Assembly (NCBI GenBank): GCA_021234155.1
Contig: JAJEKV010000011.1
Location: 3,905,069-3,969,068 of the forward strand
Direction: 5' to 3'
DNA length: 64,000 nucleotides
Source: Isoetes taiwanensis
Taxonomy: Eukaryota > Streptophyta > Lycopodiopsida > Isoetales > Isoetaceae
Below are positions 44,400 to 56,909 of the stretch, piece by piece. The notes under the pieces are model-generated. The model was not told the DNA's origin. It saw nothing but the letters and a program-made list of their open reading frames with translations, and did not search any database. Every line of letters starts with the position of its first letter. The stretch's first letter is position 1. A program made the position numbers and the translations under genes.

Positions 44400-45580
44400 A
44401 ATCACAGTATTCTTGACTGTTGCTCTGAGCTGCTCGTGCTTCTACCCAAACATGCCATAGTTTGTATTTTCTTACTGTGATTCTCTGTCTTACGGTGGAA
44501 ATGTTGGTTCATATTGTTATGGCGACTGTGAGTGAATATTTCAATTTTGATACATAAGTTACGATCAAATCCTAGTACAAGTCTTCTAGTGGTGGGCCAA
44601 GTCCCTTTGGTTTTCACATATCTAATTGTTTTTTGCAAATCATTGTTTCACTCATCTCACGAAATATATGGCTTCAAGCGGTGTGGATCTTGGTTTCATT
44701 TTATCCTCGCCAAATCACAATCATGTTTTACATTTTAATGGCTTTACCTTGTTTTTCATGCATCTATTTAGTCCAGTCTATGATCTTGCATTTTGAGGAT
44801 CTTGTATTCCTTGTTTTGGCTTTTTATCGTGGCAACTCTACAGGCATGTCAAAGAAAAATGTCTTGCATTTCTAAAGTACTCTTTTCTTCATTTATTTTA
44901 GCTTCCCTACTGATTTCCTACTTGAGTCAATTATGTTTCATTCCATCTGTCCAACTATAAAATGTATGAGTTCATTGTACTTCCATGTCCTATCTTTGCT
45001 TTTTTTGTATATATCCATTTACATTTGAGAAGACTTACACCTTAGTTTTTTCAAGGTGTATCGTCTTCATCGACTTTAAGGTGGCGGTAGCAACTAGTAG
45101 CAGGTCTTATGTACTCCATGAAGCGTGTAGAGACTACTGCTTAAACCATGGCAGTTAGTGGTGCTTTGCAAATGTTATTAACAGTCCTCCAAGTGCTTGG
45201 CATGCTTTGCATGCTTTGCTTATGGTCTTTATCAACATTTTTGGTCCAGATATCCACAGCATGGCAGTATGGCAAGGGATTCTCTTTGTTCCCCATGTAA
45301 TAAGTTGACCATCCTGTACAAAAGGATATCTTCTTTTCTGTGTTTTATGGAAGTTTTGTTCACGTGGAAGCATGAGCTGTCACTTTATTAACTGCTATAC
45401 ATTAAACTTAGTAGAGGTCCTGCTCTGGCATCAGAAAACTTTTGTGCACTAGAATACTCCTTCATTTCCTTTATTGGCCATCTTTGCAACCTGCCATCTC
45501 AAGATGTCATATGCTAGAGTAACATGGTTTCAGGATATGTTTTTGAGTGTTGTGAATGCCTCCTTTGCCCTTAAGTTCTG
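44400..45580. other. Stretch between UPL and PPR fragments
   Basis: No recognisable protein or repeat. T-rich on the plus strand. Confidence 0.45.
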
Positions 45581-45584
45581 CAGG

Positions 45585-46080
45585 AGACTGCATAAAGCCA
45601 GATAGATTTCAGCTGTGAATATCCTGAAAGCATATGGCAATATCAGTGTTCTAGAAAATGAAAAACATATTCATGAGCAGATCGTTGACTGCAATTTGAT
45701 TTTTAGCCCTTGCAGATAGTAGTGTGGTTATGTGATGGAGGCAAACAAAGTATTTGACCACTGAATCGTGATGACTTATCAAGGAGCTCAATGTTTGTAG
45801 GTTATGTCCATTTCGGTGATGTAGGGCCAGCTATTAAGTTTCTTGAGGACATGGAGCATTGTGGCAGTAAGCCAGATAGTATGGCTTCCACTGGTATCTT
45901 GGTATCTTAACTGCATGTAGTCATTCTGGCATAATGGATGAAGGTCTCTAGTATTTTAGATCAATGGGACATGGCCAGCTTACCATCAAATAGATCTCAT
46001 TACAGTTATATGGTTACCCATATGGGCTGCATTGGATACTTCAAAGAGGCCACACATCCACTGCAAGGTACTTTAGCCTG
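45585..46080 (+). pseudogene. PPR protein fragment 1
   Basis: Broken frames read IKPDRF, NISVLENEKHIHEQIVDCNLI, VFD and, further on, TACSHSGIMDEG then YFRSMGHG and HYSYMVTHMGCIGYFKEA. This order is that of PLS-class pentatricopeptide repeat proteins. Many stops and frameshifts occur. Such proteins act on organelle RNA, and this copy cannot. Confidence 0.8.
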
Positions 46081-46884
46081 GACAATGCTCATCGTTTGTA
46101 GATTGCATTACAATTGGGAGCTAGGAGGCCAATGTTCTAATGAACTTGCAAAGCTGAATTTCAGTAGTTCGCACATAACTTTAGTAACTTCTATTAAAGA
46201 TTAAAGATGGATCTTGGCATAGCACATACATTGTTCAAGCCTCCACCACAATCGGGGTAATTTTAAAAATTGCTACTTCTAGCCAGGAAGCATGATCCTG
46301 AATCAACAAGCTCTTATATTTTGCAATCCGCTCTATGCTAGTGAATCGACAAGCATTTCAGAAGACAAAATTGAAATTGAAATATAATCAAAATTTAGCT
46401 CTCATTTTCTATTTGGGATGTTGGCCTAGAGATTATCATGGAATACAAGGTCAAGGAAACTGAAGATGTCAAACGTCTAAATATATTAGGGAAACTCAAT
46501 GCAAATGCCAAAATACTACATGGTTGGCCCTAAATTTGTGTAAAATGCATATTTGTATAAAAAAAATATCACTATTTTGGATGAAACTATATGTGGAGCT
46601 TTCTATGAATGTCAACTCTAGGAAGCAAATGGTGTTCGTTCTGTTCAAGCCATAGAATCAGAGGGAAAATGGTTTTTATATACATTTCTGACAAAATGTC
46701 TAGAAGAGATAACTTCTATTCTTGACGGCATTTTATAGATTGAACCTTATAAGTTATAGGCCTAGCACATTTGTCAAACAGGGTTGACAAGATGCATATG
46801 CCCGCACTTCATTTTAACAAGCCATTGAAGCTTGGGGTTTTGATGGACTTTTAGTCCGTGATGTTGCTTGCTAGACTGATTGAT

Positions 46885-47290
46885 AAAAGCATATGTTGAA
46901 AGTGAATTTGATAGTCACATTAGTGTGTTGTTTGAATGCATGTTGCAGCATAGGTGCAAGACATAAGGGTAGGGTAATACATATGGAAATTGCATATAAG
47001 GGTTTGGAAGGCGGTCCTTTCATGGGTGGCACTCTAGTTGATATGTGTGCCAAATATGGCTCACTTCTAGACGATAACATGTATTAGACAAGCTATCGGT
47101 TAAGTAGTGTTGTGACCTAGAACACATTAATTTACGGATATGTTGAGAATGGATCCAAGCAAGGATTCATGGAAATGCTTTCAAAATATGCAATCGAGGA
47201 AGAATATGTCATTGAGAAGCATGCAACTTCAAAGATCTCTATTCCAACAGAAAGATGGCCAATGTTTACAAGCAGCCTCATCTTAAACTT
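46885..47290 (+). pseudogene. PPR protein fragment 2
   Basis: LNACCSIGARHKGRVIHMEI, GGTLVDMCAKYGSLLDD, VVT and YGYVENGSKQ are PPR motifs. It may belong to the same former gene as fragment 1, but the repeat order suggests an upstream part of a PPR or a second copy. Confidence 0.78.
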
Positions 47291-47299
47291 ATGTTTGTA

Positions 47300-48040
47300 A
47301 ACCACAAAGGCAAGAGTATAGACCATTGATGCTATCTTGTTATGTACAACTATTATATATACACTTATCATGCTATTTGGTGCAGGTTCTTTTTGCTTAT
47401 TTTTGTTGAACATTGTTGTAAACATGTTCAAAGAAACTCGATCTTTCAACTTGTTGTAAATTGTTTTAGTTTGCCTGTTTGAGATAGCAATCCACATGTC
47501 TTTCCATGCATTCTTGTGATAGCTCTTGTCCTTACCCATACCACATCCTACAATTTGCTATGCAAAGTAATCAAACGTGCTTTTGACTAGTTCTTATCTA
47601 AAGCGGGCAAATGGTAAATGGTCTCATTTTTGCTTAAGAGGCAGTTTTTACGATATGGTTACTTGATAATTCAATGTTGTTTGATGATACACGCTAAAGA
47701 TGGAAACAAAATATCAGTCATAATAAACTTAGACTAAACAATTGAAGCATGTGCAAACCAAACAAGTTGGTCGAATTATTTGTTTAAGTTGGATGAAATG
47801 AACTATAAAAGATCTTCCATCACTGTCATTCCTAGATAAGTAAAAAACCAAAGAGTCTATAAAGGATCACATTATCTCGGGACAATAAAAGGTTTACCTT
47901 TATCTTTATTATAGATATTTATGAGTATCCGATATTTAAGAGTATCCTTCAACGTGCATTTGAATTAACCTTTAAGACAATATACTTTAAGTCCAAAATG
48001 TTTGGACCTTATTCATTTCCACGAGCATTCAAATACATCC
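47300..48040. other. Stretch between PPR and WRAP73 fragments
   Basis: No recognisable protein or repeat; AT-rich. The 135-codon minus-strand frame at 47539-47132 overlaps the PPR fragment and has no motif. Confidence 0.45.
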
Positions 48041-48042
48041 TG

Positions 48043-48250
48043 TAAAAGGACCCAATCAAGACAGTAGCCTGGGATCCCATTTTTCCTCGAGTAGCACTTT
48101 GCGCTGGGATGTCTCAGTTGTACATGATGACACCTTGTGTAAATGTTCCATTACCCCAATTTGTTGTATATGACCTCAAGTGGAGATGGAACATCCACGC
48201 TTTTGAAAGACAAAGGAAGCATTTTCTGCACTTTCGTTGCCCATGCTTTC
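48043..48250 (+). pseudogene. WRAP73/WDR8-like WD-repeat protein, second exon
   Basis: The frame begins KDPIKTVAWDP and continues VALCAGMSQLYMMTP, then VNVPLPQFVVYDLKW, directly continuing the exon at 43058. A frameshift near 48186 moves the rest (DGTSTLLKDKG, FCTFVAHAF) to another frame. Four codons of the WTPSGA region are missing. This is a pseudogene. Confidence 0.78.
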
Positions 48251-48847
48251 TCGAGTATGAAGTGGATGAAAACAACTTGACTCTCTATAACATCGGTTTT
48301 ATTCCACTTCGGTGCGGTATTTTCAGCACAAGTATTTATTCTTCAAACTGGGACGGATGTGGAGGGCAAAATTGTATGAATCTCAAAATTGATAAACTTG
48401 ATTGATACAAAAAATTACGGAATCACTAGTTGTGGAATATCATATTGCCAAGCTTTAAAAAAGCAAAAAATTCAACATGTAAAACAAAAGCTTTAGCGAA
48501 ATAACAATCTAGACTCTCTCGAATGCAATGATCTGTTGTGCGTGGACAGATCCACGATCGTATGCTTTGTCACAATGATCAAGGATCTGTCCTCCCTCAA
48601 TTCTATAAATTGAACCCTCCCTCAGTTCTATGAATTGACCTGCACAGCTTCGTAAACAAAACTCATGGACTGAGAAAATGACACTGTGTGTTCAAACAAA
48701 GACCCGACAATGACGAAACAGAAACTATGAAAATACACTTTCGCGCCCCCAGAGGGCAACCCTCCGTGCGTAGCACCTTGTTTGTTTTGTATAGTAGATT
48801 TTGCAGCTACTAAGCATAGAGAAAGACCCCTTTTTGTGAAGAAAATC

Positions 48848-49362
48848 TTACGCCAAAATGCCTGCTGCAGCGCCCAAAAGGGGTATAAATAGCAGCCTAA
48901 TTTCAAGCAGCTTAATTTCAAGCAGCAGCCCAATTTCACGCAGGGAATGCTTTCTAGATTGTTTTTTGAAGTGCTGAAACAGCTCGTCTCTGTGATACAG
49001 ACCGAGCAATTCCTCCGATTCAGACCTTGGAACATCCTTTTGGACAGCGTTGAATGTTCGGAAATCTTCCTGCCACAATTGGGCGAATTCTAGATTCAAC
49101 CCATCTGGACTGCCGAGACCCCTATTCAACAGAAACAAATTTAATTCATCAAAATTTTGCACAGGTTTTGAAATGTAAGAATGAATAGAGCAGAACAAAA
49201 GGGGAAAGAAATTTTCAAGCTGAGATTTTGGGCTTACTTTTTGCAAACGATCCAGTCCCATTCGCAGAAGTTTTGCTTTGTTTTGGAGCTTCCAAGATCT
49301 GCACAAATTTGAGAGATGGTGCAGGCCAATATCGAGAATAGAAGAAGACGTTGGATATCCAT
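48848..49362 (-). CDS. Two-exon gene for small predicted secreted protein, copy B
   Basis: Paralogue of 10040-10518. Exon 1 is 49362-49238 (125 bases, as in copy A) and exon 2 is 49121-48848. The spliced frame is 399 bases, giving 132 residues. The N-terminal signal-like segment (RLLLFSILACTISQICA), the NFCEWDWIVC segment and the acidic helical domain are conserved. The tail is 12 residues longer through a small repeat (EIGLLLEIKLLEIRLLFIP) and ends LLGAAAGILA. Splice sites and phase are kept although many codon changes alter residues, so selection may be relaxed or diversifying. A TATAAAC lies about 40 bp upstream of the ATG. The family is unknown to me. Confidence 0.55.
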
Positions 49363-49555
49363 TGCCTGGGTTGCTAAATGGATTGTGTTTATATTTGAAT
49401 TTGGGCCTTGGGTTGCCTGGTCCTTAAGCTTCTTCCTAGTCCTTACCCCTCTTCAAGACATGTGTAGAATGTTGAACATTGTAGAGACGCGGTCTATCTC
49501 TTTATTTGGCCACAAATATCAAATAGAATGATTATCAATTGCTAGATTTATGACA
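48848..49555. repeat. Duplicated segment R3, copy 2
   Basis: Direct match of 10040-10712. It continues without interruption into R5. Confidence 0.85.
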
Positions 49556-49845
49556 TAATACAAAGGGGGAATGGATTTCCTCGGACTTGCACTCTAGGCT
49601 GCCCCCACTTATTGTTCATTTGTTAATTGTCATCTTGTTCTTCACCAATCACACCAAAATCATGACGCCATGGACATGTTTATTTTTTGATGATTGAAAC
49701 ACTTATTATGACCAACGTATTGAACAATTCGAACACCACAGATGGGTTGCCCTCTAATACAAGGAATGTTCAAGTAATAACTCACAAGGAATGTTCAAGT
49801 AATAACTCAAATCTTGACGAATTTGTGTTTTGTTTTGTTTTTAGC
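49553..49845. repeat. Repeat R5, copy 3
   Basis: Match of 14628-14890. A short internal duplication (AAGGAATGTTCAAGTAATAACTCA twice, shown here in part) is present only in this copy. A TTTTGTTTTTAGCACACCAG tandem follows. Confidence 0.8.
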
Positions 49846-49974
49846 ACACCAGTTGTTTTGTTTTTAGCACACCAGCCCTACCGGGCCTACAGCCTTTCCT
49901 TGTCATTTCCATGTCATGAGATCTCTAGTTTCGCAAATCTAAGGCAAGGAAATTAGAAAATCGGCAAAAAATAG

Positions 49975-50400
49975 CTACGGAGAGATGGAAAGAATCAAGG
50001 GAATAACTTCTTCTTTCCCTCCATCGGACTTTGTGAAGGAGATGGCACCAGATATGTGAAGCAAAGCAAGAACTTTTCTTATCATTTTGTACTATTACCC
50101 TCGTTTTCTCTGCCATATCTTCAGTATTTTGTTTTTCAAAACGGTGCCATTACACTGGATATTGGATATTTCCTCGATTTAAGACCCTAATGCAATTTTT
50201 CCAACAATGTGCATTACTCTGGCCCGTTACAGATGGCTCCTCTGCCTTCTATGATTTTCTTAGGCCTATTCACTCTTTTGAAGGAGACGGCACCAGATTT
50301 GCAAAGAAGAGGAAGATTTTCTTGGTCATTCTCTACTTTCTATCCTCAAGTTTTCTTTGTCTGCTCTTCAGCCATTTGAAGCTCTCCCGTCCATTGATCT
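49975..50400. repeat. Two diverged 110-bp repeats
   Basis: About 50020-50120 and 50265-50380 share GAAGGAGA(T/C)GGCACCAGAT followed by a pyrimidine-rich stretch and TCTTCAG. No gene is visible. Confidence 0.5.
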
Positions 50401-51089
50401 CTCTTTTTTTTTTGTCAAATACCAATGCATTTGCGGCCTAGGATAGCTGTCTGTGGTCAATGGCGTCTATCTGTGGGTGCAGCCAACACAAAGTGGATAA
50501 GCAGATGCTCATTGGACCCGGATGTAGCAGCTTAAGGCAGATCTGTATGGCCTTGGACCTTTCCTGAAAGCCTATTGCAGATCAAATGCTCAAGATCCAT
50601 TGTATTCAGCTACAGGCGTTGATGATTGGTGCAAAAACGACCTTGTGATGTTTATGTTCGGTTGTGTTAGATTCATAAAAAGGTGCTGATATGTGGAGCG
50701 AAACTTCATTCAGGTTTGCTTATACAGTCTTGAGTTTAAAAAGTTTGAATATTTACTGTCAGGTTTGTTTCTATTCTCACATAGTCACCACTTCACTTAT
50801 GTATTGTTAGCTTGCATTGAAATCTTAAAAAGAGATTGTCTAGGACAGAACAGAGGATGAGACTGCCATGTCGAGAGGCTCAGAACGGTTCCAAAGGCAA
50901 ACGAGGAAAGCGTGGACAAAGATGATGAAGGAAGCGGCAAACTAAGGTCAGTTATGAACCAAAATGTTTGAAACTGTATCCTTTCGAAAGGCAATAGATA
51001 ACCTGTGCAGCAGATGATATTGAATGGCAAACATGCCTCTGCTTGATATATGAATTTCAGAGAATTATTAAAGACATTCTAGCTTTACA

Positions 51090-51724
51090 TTTTCCAATGC
51101 TGGATATACATACTCTCTTTTGGAATGCCAAGGCTGGAGATTTTGGACTTGCTAGGCTCATGGAACATACTAAAGGTGCTCAGACCTTGACTAAAGCTGG
51201 CACCATAGGATACATTGCTGTAGAACTTGCATATATAGGGCACGCCACCCAGAAATCTGATATGTATGGCTTTGGAGTTCTTGCATTAGAAATTGCAACA
51301 GGTTTGCAGCATGTTGGGTTGATCCACAATAGGGTAACAACTTATTCTTGCTTACTTATGTTTGACAAATGTTTGAAAAGGGCATGTTATTGAAGTTATA
51401 GATAGTAGGCTTAATGGGGATTTTGTTGAAGATGTGGCTCTTACACTTGTGCAAATTGGATTACTGTGCTGCCATCCTGATGCAAATTCTCGGCCAAGCA
51501 TGAAAAAATGCAGCCAAGTTCATAGTGGTGATGCAGAACTTCCTGCACTCCCTTCCACTAGGCCAAATATTGTCTACTTGAATTTGTTCGAAGACGATCT
51601 TCCGATGTTGAATGTTTATACTTCTCAAATGTCTACCACTTGCTCTATTCTATTCTATTCTATATCCGCTTCTACTACTTCCACCACAACTCCAAGCATC
51701 AATGATCTACTGCCTCATGCTTAG
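51090..51724 (+). pseudogene. Lectin-type receptor kinase, C-terminal kinase fragment
   Basis: The frame has NAKAGDFGLARLMEH (DFG motif), TKAGTIGYIAVELAYIGHAT (activation segment, normally GYMAPE), KSDMYGFGVLALEIATG. After a frameshift near 51385 it continues IDSRLNGDF, VQIGLLCCHPDANSRPSM and GDAELPALPSTRP, ending at a TAG (51722). This is the C-lobe of an L-type lectin receptor kinase. The lectin domain, membrane helix, glycine loop and catalytic HRD are missing or corrupted, so it has no kinase function. Confidence 0.82.
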
Positions 51725-53040
51725 AGTGATGAGAGTAGAGCTTTCTCAAGCAGATTCACATGTTTGACTGATAGAGCTCCAATATAAATCTTATTCTGTG
51801 GCGGTAAGCTAATGTGTCTTGGTTGTGTGAACGCAAACGCAGCATAGTTTCTGCTTTGTTTTAGAGGGACCACATGGCCTCATAAAAGACTAAAGTGTCT
51901 TTGTAAAGACAGGAATTTTCAGAAACTTGGTCCTGGCTTGACCCATAAACTTTGCTTCTCTAATAGGTTTTGAACATGTGTCCTCCAAAAAGTGAAGTTG
52001 GTTGGCAAGTATTAATTGCATGTATGGCCATGAATCCTCTTGGCATTTAATTGTGTGTGGAGAATTTTTGAAGGAATGTTGTGATTCTATGAATAATATA
52101 GTCCCTCTACAAAATTGCCAGATGGAACTTGTCTTTTTTATGACATATCTTGACTTCCAAATTTGCTTGCAGCACCCTATTTGTAATACCCTAATATTGC
52201 TTTGATATTTTATTTGCAAAACATTAAACACATTATTTTAAGGGCTCTTCTAAACTTCGAAGCACAAAAATGAGGCCGTTGAAATTATGCCCACCATGTA
52301 ATAAGTAGTACTACTGAAGCTATATATTGCAGACATTTTTCTTTATAATATTTATTGTTCTCTACAAGGGGTTACCCCTATTTATGATTTAGCAAATACA
52401 AATACAAGGGATATTCTCCAGCGGAGGATTGCCTTCAATTGGAAAGGGGCAAAATTAAACATCCAAATTATTATTTTCAACATTTAACGAATTCAAACTT
52501 TAAGTTAGAGAAAGTAAAAACATTGCTAAATTGACTAAGAACTGGAATTTTAGTTCATGAAGGATTTTCTTATAGCAACACGTAGCCCTACAAATACCAA
52601 CATAAATTCCATTGATGGGTTTTTACATCCTTAATTTTAATCCAATGTTTTGAAAGTGGAGCACCAAATAGACTTGAACATGAATTTGAGGCAATCATAT
52701 ATACTTATTATTGTTGTTTTTTGTGGTGGTTAAGAAACGTATATTTCATTCTATTGTAATGCAAGAAGGACAGCATCAAGTTGCCAAAGTCTTCTGCTAT
52801 ACAAGGAACACTTTTTATACTGTGGAAGGATACACTCTTGCTTATGTGGTCATTAGTAGGTAATGCAATAAGACGATCTTCCGATGTTGAATGTTTATAC
52901 TTGGTTATTAGTTTTTCAAGATAATGTTCTTTCTATTGTAAGAGTTCATTGGTATACTATGACAGTAGACAATCCTTATGTTGGTCGTTATGAACCTTTG
53001 TAATCTCTACTGAAAAGGGGAAGAAGACAAGGAAGAAGAA
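51725..53040. other. Intergenic stretch with a 32-bp echo of the kinase end
   Basis: 52871-52902 repeats 51593-51624 exactly (AGACGATCTTCCGATG start). Otherwise it is AT-rich without recognised genes. Confidence 0.6.
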
Positions 53041-53044
53041 CCAT

Positions 53045-53332
53045 ATGGATAATGTAGACTTGATTAAAACTCAGGTCTTGAAATGTAATTTTTCTTTTAA
53101 GGTTAATAACAAGCTATACCAAAGAACATTCGACTTGCAGAAGTCACTTTGTGAGGAAAACTCTAATGAAGACCATATAGATGGTAACGACTCTAGAAAT
53201 TATAGTTCCTCTAGCTCTTCAAGCGATAATGAAGATTCTGATACAAGTAGAAATGATGTTGAAGGCATTGATCAGTATGATGATATTCCAGATGAAGGGC
53301 TTCTTGATTGTGGCATGACGTTAAAATTATAA
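53045..53332 (+). CDS. Hypothetical Ser/Asp-rich small protein
   Basis: A 95-codon frame with a polyserine run and many Asp/Glu residues (NEDSDTSRNDVEGIDQYDD). No family is recognised. It could be an exon or chance, as composition alone supports it. Confidence 0.2.
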   Translation: MDNVDLIKTQVLKCNFSFKVNNKLYQRTFDLQKSLCEENSNEDHIDGNDSRNYSSSSSSSDNEDSDTSRNDVEGIDQYDDIPDEGLLDCGMTLKL

Positions 53333-53623
53333 AATTCCTTTCTAATATGTTGTCGTAAAAGCAATATCTTGTTGCCTCATTGCAATTTTTATGTAGCTAA
53401 TAGAGTCCCTTAACAAGGGCAATTTTGTGTATAATTACCACGCTATGCACATATAGCCTCAATAAAATTTTGAATCTCGTGTTTACATCCCTATCACTAT
53501 TTTTTGTCCTTTTTATGTTTTCCACTTACTAAGCATTTCTGGATATTTTCTATTTTGAGTCTTTTTCATGTTCCTATTTTTTCCTTTACTAGCGAAAATG
53601 ATATATTTATTTTTAGTTTCCCT

Positions 53624-53652
53624 TCCCCTCCCCCCCCTCCCCCTTCCCCCCT
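53624..53652 (-). other. G-run tract with quadruplex potential (minus strand)
   Basis: The plus strand is a C/T tract, so the minus strand has five or more runs of three or more G separated by one to three bases. Confidence 0.6.
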
Positions 53653-54106
53653 TCTTGGCTTGCTTAAACCCTTAAATTGCATCTCGCAATTGAAATTGAG
53701 GGCACTTTTCCATTCGGCCCACCTAAAACAACATAATTTCAACTATTTGACTTGTTGGCGATTAATGCAATTTTAGGTCATTAGTGCAATTGATTCGTCA
53801 CCTTGATTTTTTATGCTTAACACGAGTTGCCCACTGGACCATCTGTGGTCCTGGACCAGAATTGGTCCATCGTACCTCTGCCACTTAAACCCATATACCT
53901 AGAGAGGAACTTCTCCATTTTGCAATCTACCACCACCTTTTGAATCTTCACTTAATTCTTTATGATCTAGAAGAATTTCATGACCAATGGATTCACCAAT
54001 ATCTTGTGGTAATTGTCCAAACCTCATACAATTTAGCAATTTTTGTACTAGTTCAATTTTTGTACTAGTTTTTGTACTAGCAATTTAGCAATTTTTGTAC
54101 TGGTTT

Positions 54107-56909
54107 GCAATGGTTTAATCTGGTGATAGGTGTTCTCATTTCTTTTTTAAGGCGGCAAAACGGAGGAGGATGGCTACTTCTATTAACTCTCTCACTCTCC
54201 CAGATGGCTCGGAGGTTTCTGATCCGGTGCACCTAAAGCAGCACCTACATAATCATTTTGCAGTATTCTTTGCTCGACATCGCTTACCATTTCAGGAGGA
54301 TATGCAATCAGCTGTGTTAACTAAAGTGCATTCTATTGTTTCGGCAGAGCAACGTTCAATTTTAGAGACAAATATCACTAGAGACGATCTAGGCGCAGCG
54401 GCTCACCTATTGGAGAAAGGAAAATGTCCAGGTCTTGATGGTTTTCCAGTAGAATTTTTTCAAGAATATTGGGAGTGGATTGGAGATGATATATATAATG
54501 CATTTTGTGAATTTAGAAGATACAGAAGTTTGGACCAAATTCTTAACACAGGTGCTATTTCCCTCATTCCCAAGTGTAAAGAGCCCAAGACCATTTCGGA
54601 TTGGCATTCTATAACATTGCTTTCTACAGTGTATAAGATTTTTGCGAAAGCTCTGGCAGAGAAGTTGTGTGTTGTTCTTCTTTGAGTCAATTTTCGTCCA
54701 CCCAAACTGGGTTCTTGCCTGGAAGGTGTATTCTTGATAATGTTGCAGCGGCCTATGAAGGTATGTATTGGGCAAGGCTAAAGGCCCATCGTATTGTGTA
54801 TCTCAAACTTGATTTTGCCAAGGCATATGACAGTGTGGATTGGGGTTTTTTAGAGAAGTGTTTATTGGCTTTAGGGTTTGGTATCCCATTCACAAGAGAT
54901 GTCATGAAGTTGCATACTTCAGCAAGATCTACAGTACTCTTCCAGGGAGAGCCCTCTGTTGTCTTCCCTGTTGGTAGAGGAGTTCGGTCAAGGTTGCCCC
55001 TTGGCTCCATTGCTTTTACAATAGTGGCAGAGAGGTGCTTTTCACAATTATTTTCTAGTCTTTCTGAGGATGATGTGATCGGGGGTCTTCCTATGGAAAA
55101 TGGCTCTCAAGAAATTATTAATCGGTATCGATGATACCTTTGTATTTTTGAAAGCGATCCGATAATCTCCAAAATGCAAAGCTTACGCTTGACACATTTT
55201 CCTTAGCCTCCTGGAGTTTTGGTCGGTTGGCAAAAGTGTTCTGCTTTGTGGACTCTAGATGATGAAGTCCCTACATGTGTTCTTGCTTACCCCTGGAAGG
55301 TGTTGCCTCATGGGAAGGCAACCAAGCTTCTTGGTATCCCAGTGGGTATTCATGTTTCAACTTCTGATGCTTGGGATGTTATAATCGAGGGGTTGCGGAG
55401 GCACCTTTTTTGGTGGGATACGGCTGCTAAGCTATCTATGCCTGGAAGGGTAATAGTTGCTAAGCATGTCTTAAGCAACACACATGTCTATATGGCTTCT
55501 GCCATTCTTGCTTCCCACTCAAAGTTTCAAGAGATTGTGGGTGTTGTTAGAAACTTTATCTGGGGTGGAAATGAAGCAGGGGTAGTGGTGAAGGTTGCAT
55601 GGTCTAAGTGTATAAAACCTAAGTCGGCTTTGGAGGTTTGGGCATGACAGATTTCCATTTGCGAGAGTAAGGTTATGATCTCAAAATTCATTTGGCGGCT
55701 TCTTGTAGGTAAGGATGATTCTCCGGGTTACGGCTTATTGCGGGCTCTTACCCTCTTTTGTATCCCTTTGGTAAAGTCACACTCAAACCTGTTCTTCCAT
55801 GGAGTTTATTTTATGAGTTGCGCCTTATCATAATGCTTCTCCATTCTTAAAGGGATTGTTAGATTCACGGCACACAATCAAAACTTTATTTCACATCGGT
55901 CCAACCGCCAGGTATGCGGTTGATCGCGACCTTGTTGGTGGATCCCTACGGTAGACAATCAACCACTTTGCTTTCTGATTGCACCCATTGACTCAAAGAC
56001 GTTGGAAAAGTGCTGGAATCTTAACTATTGCAGCATGGTATGACTCAGGCCAGTTGCTGACATGGGAGGCTTTTCAGTTAAAGTTTCTATTGGGGCGATG
56101 GTATAGAGTTCTTTGGCAAAAAGTTGCTGATTTTCTACAGCCTATTCTGCCACACCAAGAAGATATTTTGGTATGGGTTTGTCATGAAGAAATTAAGGAG
56201 TGCAAACTTGTGAACTCTATGTATCAGTTGTTGCTTGATACTGATATTCTTCCTCCGTCTAATAAGTGGTCTCTTCAACTTCCTCCTCCTCAATGGCAGA
56301 AGGTGTGGTCTTGGGCATGGGACAAGCTACTTCATCCTAAAGTGGCAGTTCTTTGGTGGCAGATTCTTCATATAATGTGCTTGTCCATAAGTTTAACCCT
56401 AGAATATCAAATCAGTGTCCAGTATGCAAGCGTGGATCTGAGACCATTGAGCATTGCTTTTTCATGTGTGAACACCTTAGACAGGTATGGGACTGGTTGT
56501 TTTCCCTTTTTCAGGTTTCACTAACAAGTCAACAACTGCTTTTGGCAATTTACCCAAGTACTTGGACAGAGTTACAAGGCCAGGCTTTTCATCTAGCAGC
56601 AGGATGGTTGCTTTGGACTATCTGGAAAAGACGAAGATTGGTAATCTTCAAAGGTCTGGATGTGGCAGATAATCGTGTTCTCCAAGAAGCTCAAGGTTAC
56701 ATTGTAAAGTCGTATCATTGTTCTTCACTTGCCCCTCGCAAGAGGCGATTGATTTTTGAGGAGTTTTTGGATGTGCACTCTTATGCTTAGGCAGGTTGCT
56801 TCACTCGGTGGGTCTCCGCTTATCCGCTGAGATTTTATTCCTGTCTCTGCATTTATACTTGTATTTGACTCTTTGATTGAATAAAGTCTGATGTCCTTCA
56901 ACAAAAAAA
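54107..56909 (+). mobile_element. LINE (L1-like) retrotransposon, 5'-truncated
   Basis: It runs from within or just before the RT domain to a polyadenylation-like AATAAAG (56880) and an A tract. TTTTGTACTAGTT after the A tract matches TTTTGTACTGGTT just before the 5' end (54094-54106), a target-site duplication. The target motif is already tandemly repeated at 54037-54106. The endonuclease is missing through 5' truncation. Confidence 0.85.
54170..56790 (+). pseudogene. LINE reverse transcriptase and zf-RVT domain
   Basis: Broken frames in order carry KGKCPGLDGFPVEFFQEYW and ISLIPKCKEPKTISDWHSI, then TGFLPGRCILDN, LKLDFAKAYDSVDW (catalytic Asp), GVRSRLPLGS, then NRY-DDTFVFL. Next come KATKLLGIPVG, MPGRVIVAKHVL, NFIWGG, and finally ISNQCPVCKRGSETIEHCFF of the zinc-binding domain. 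Two bases are lost at the YADD catalytic motif (about 55125), which shifts the frame. Stops and frameshifts elsewhere (54684, 55645-55980, 56400) confirm it is dead. It belongs to the plant L1 group. Confidence 0.9.
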
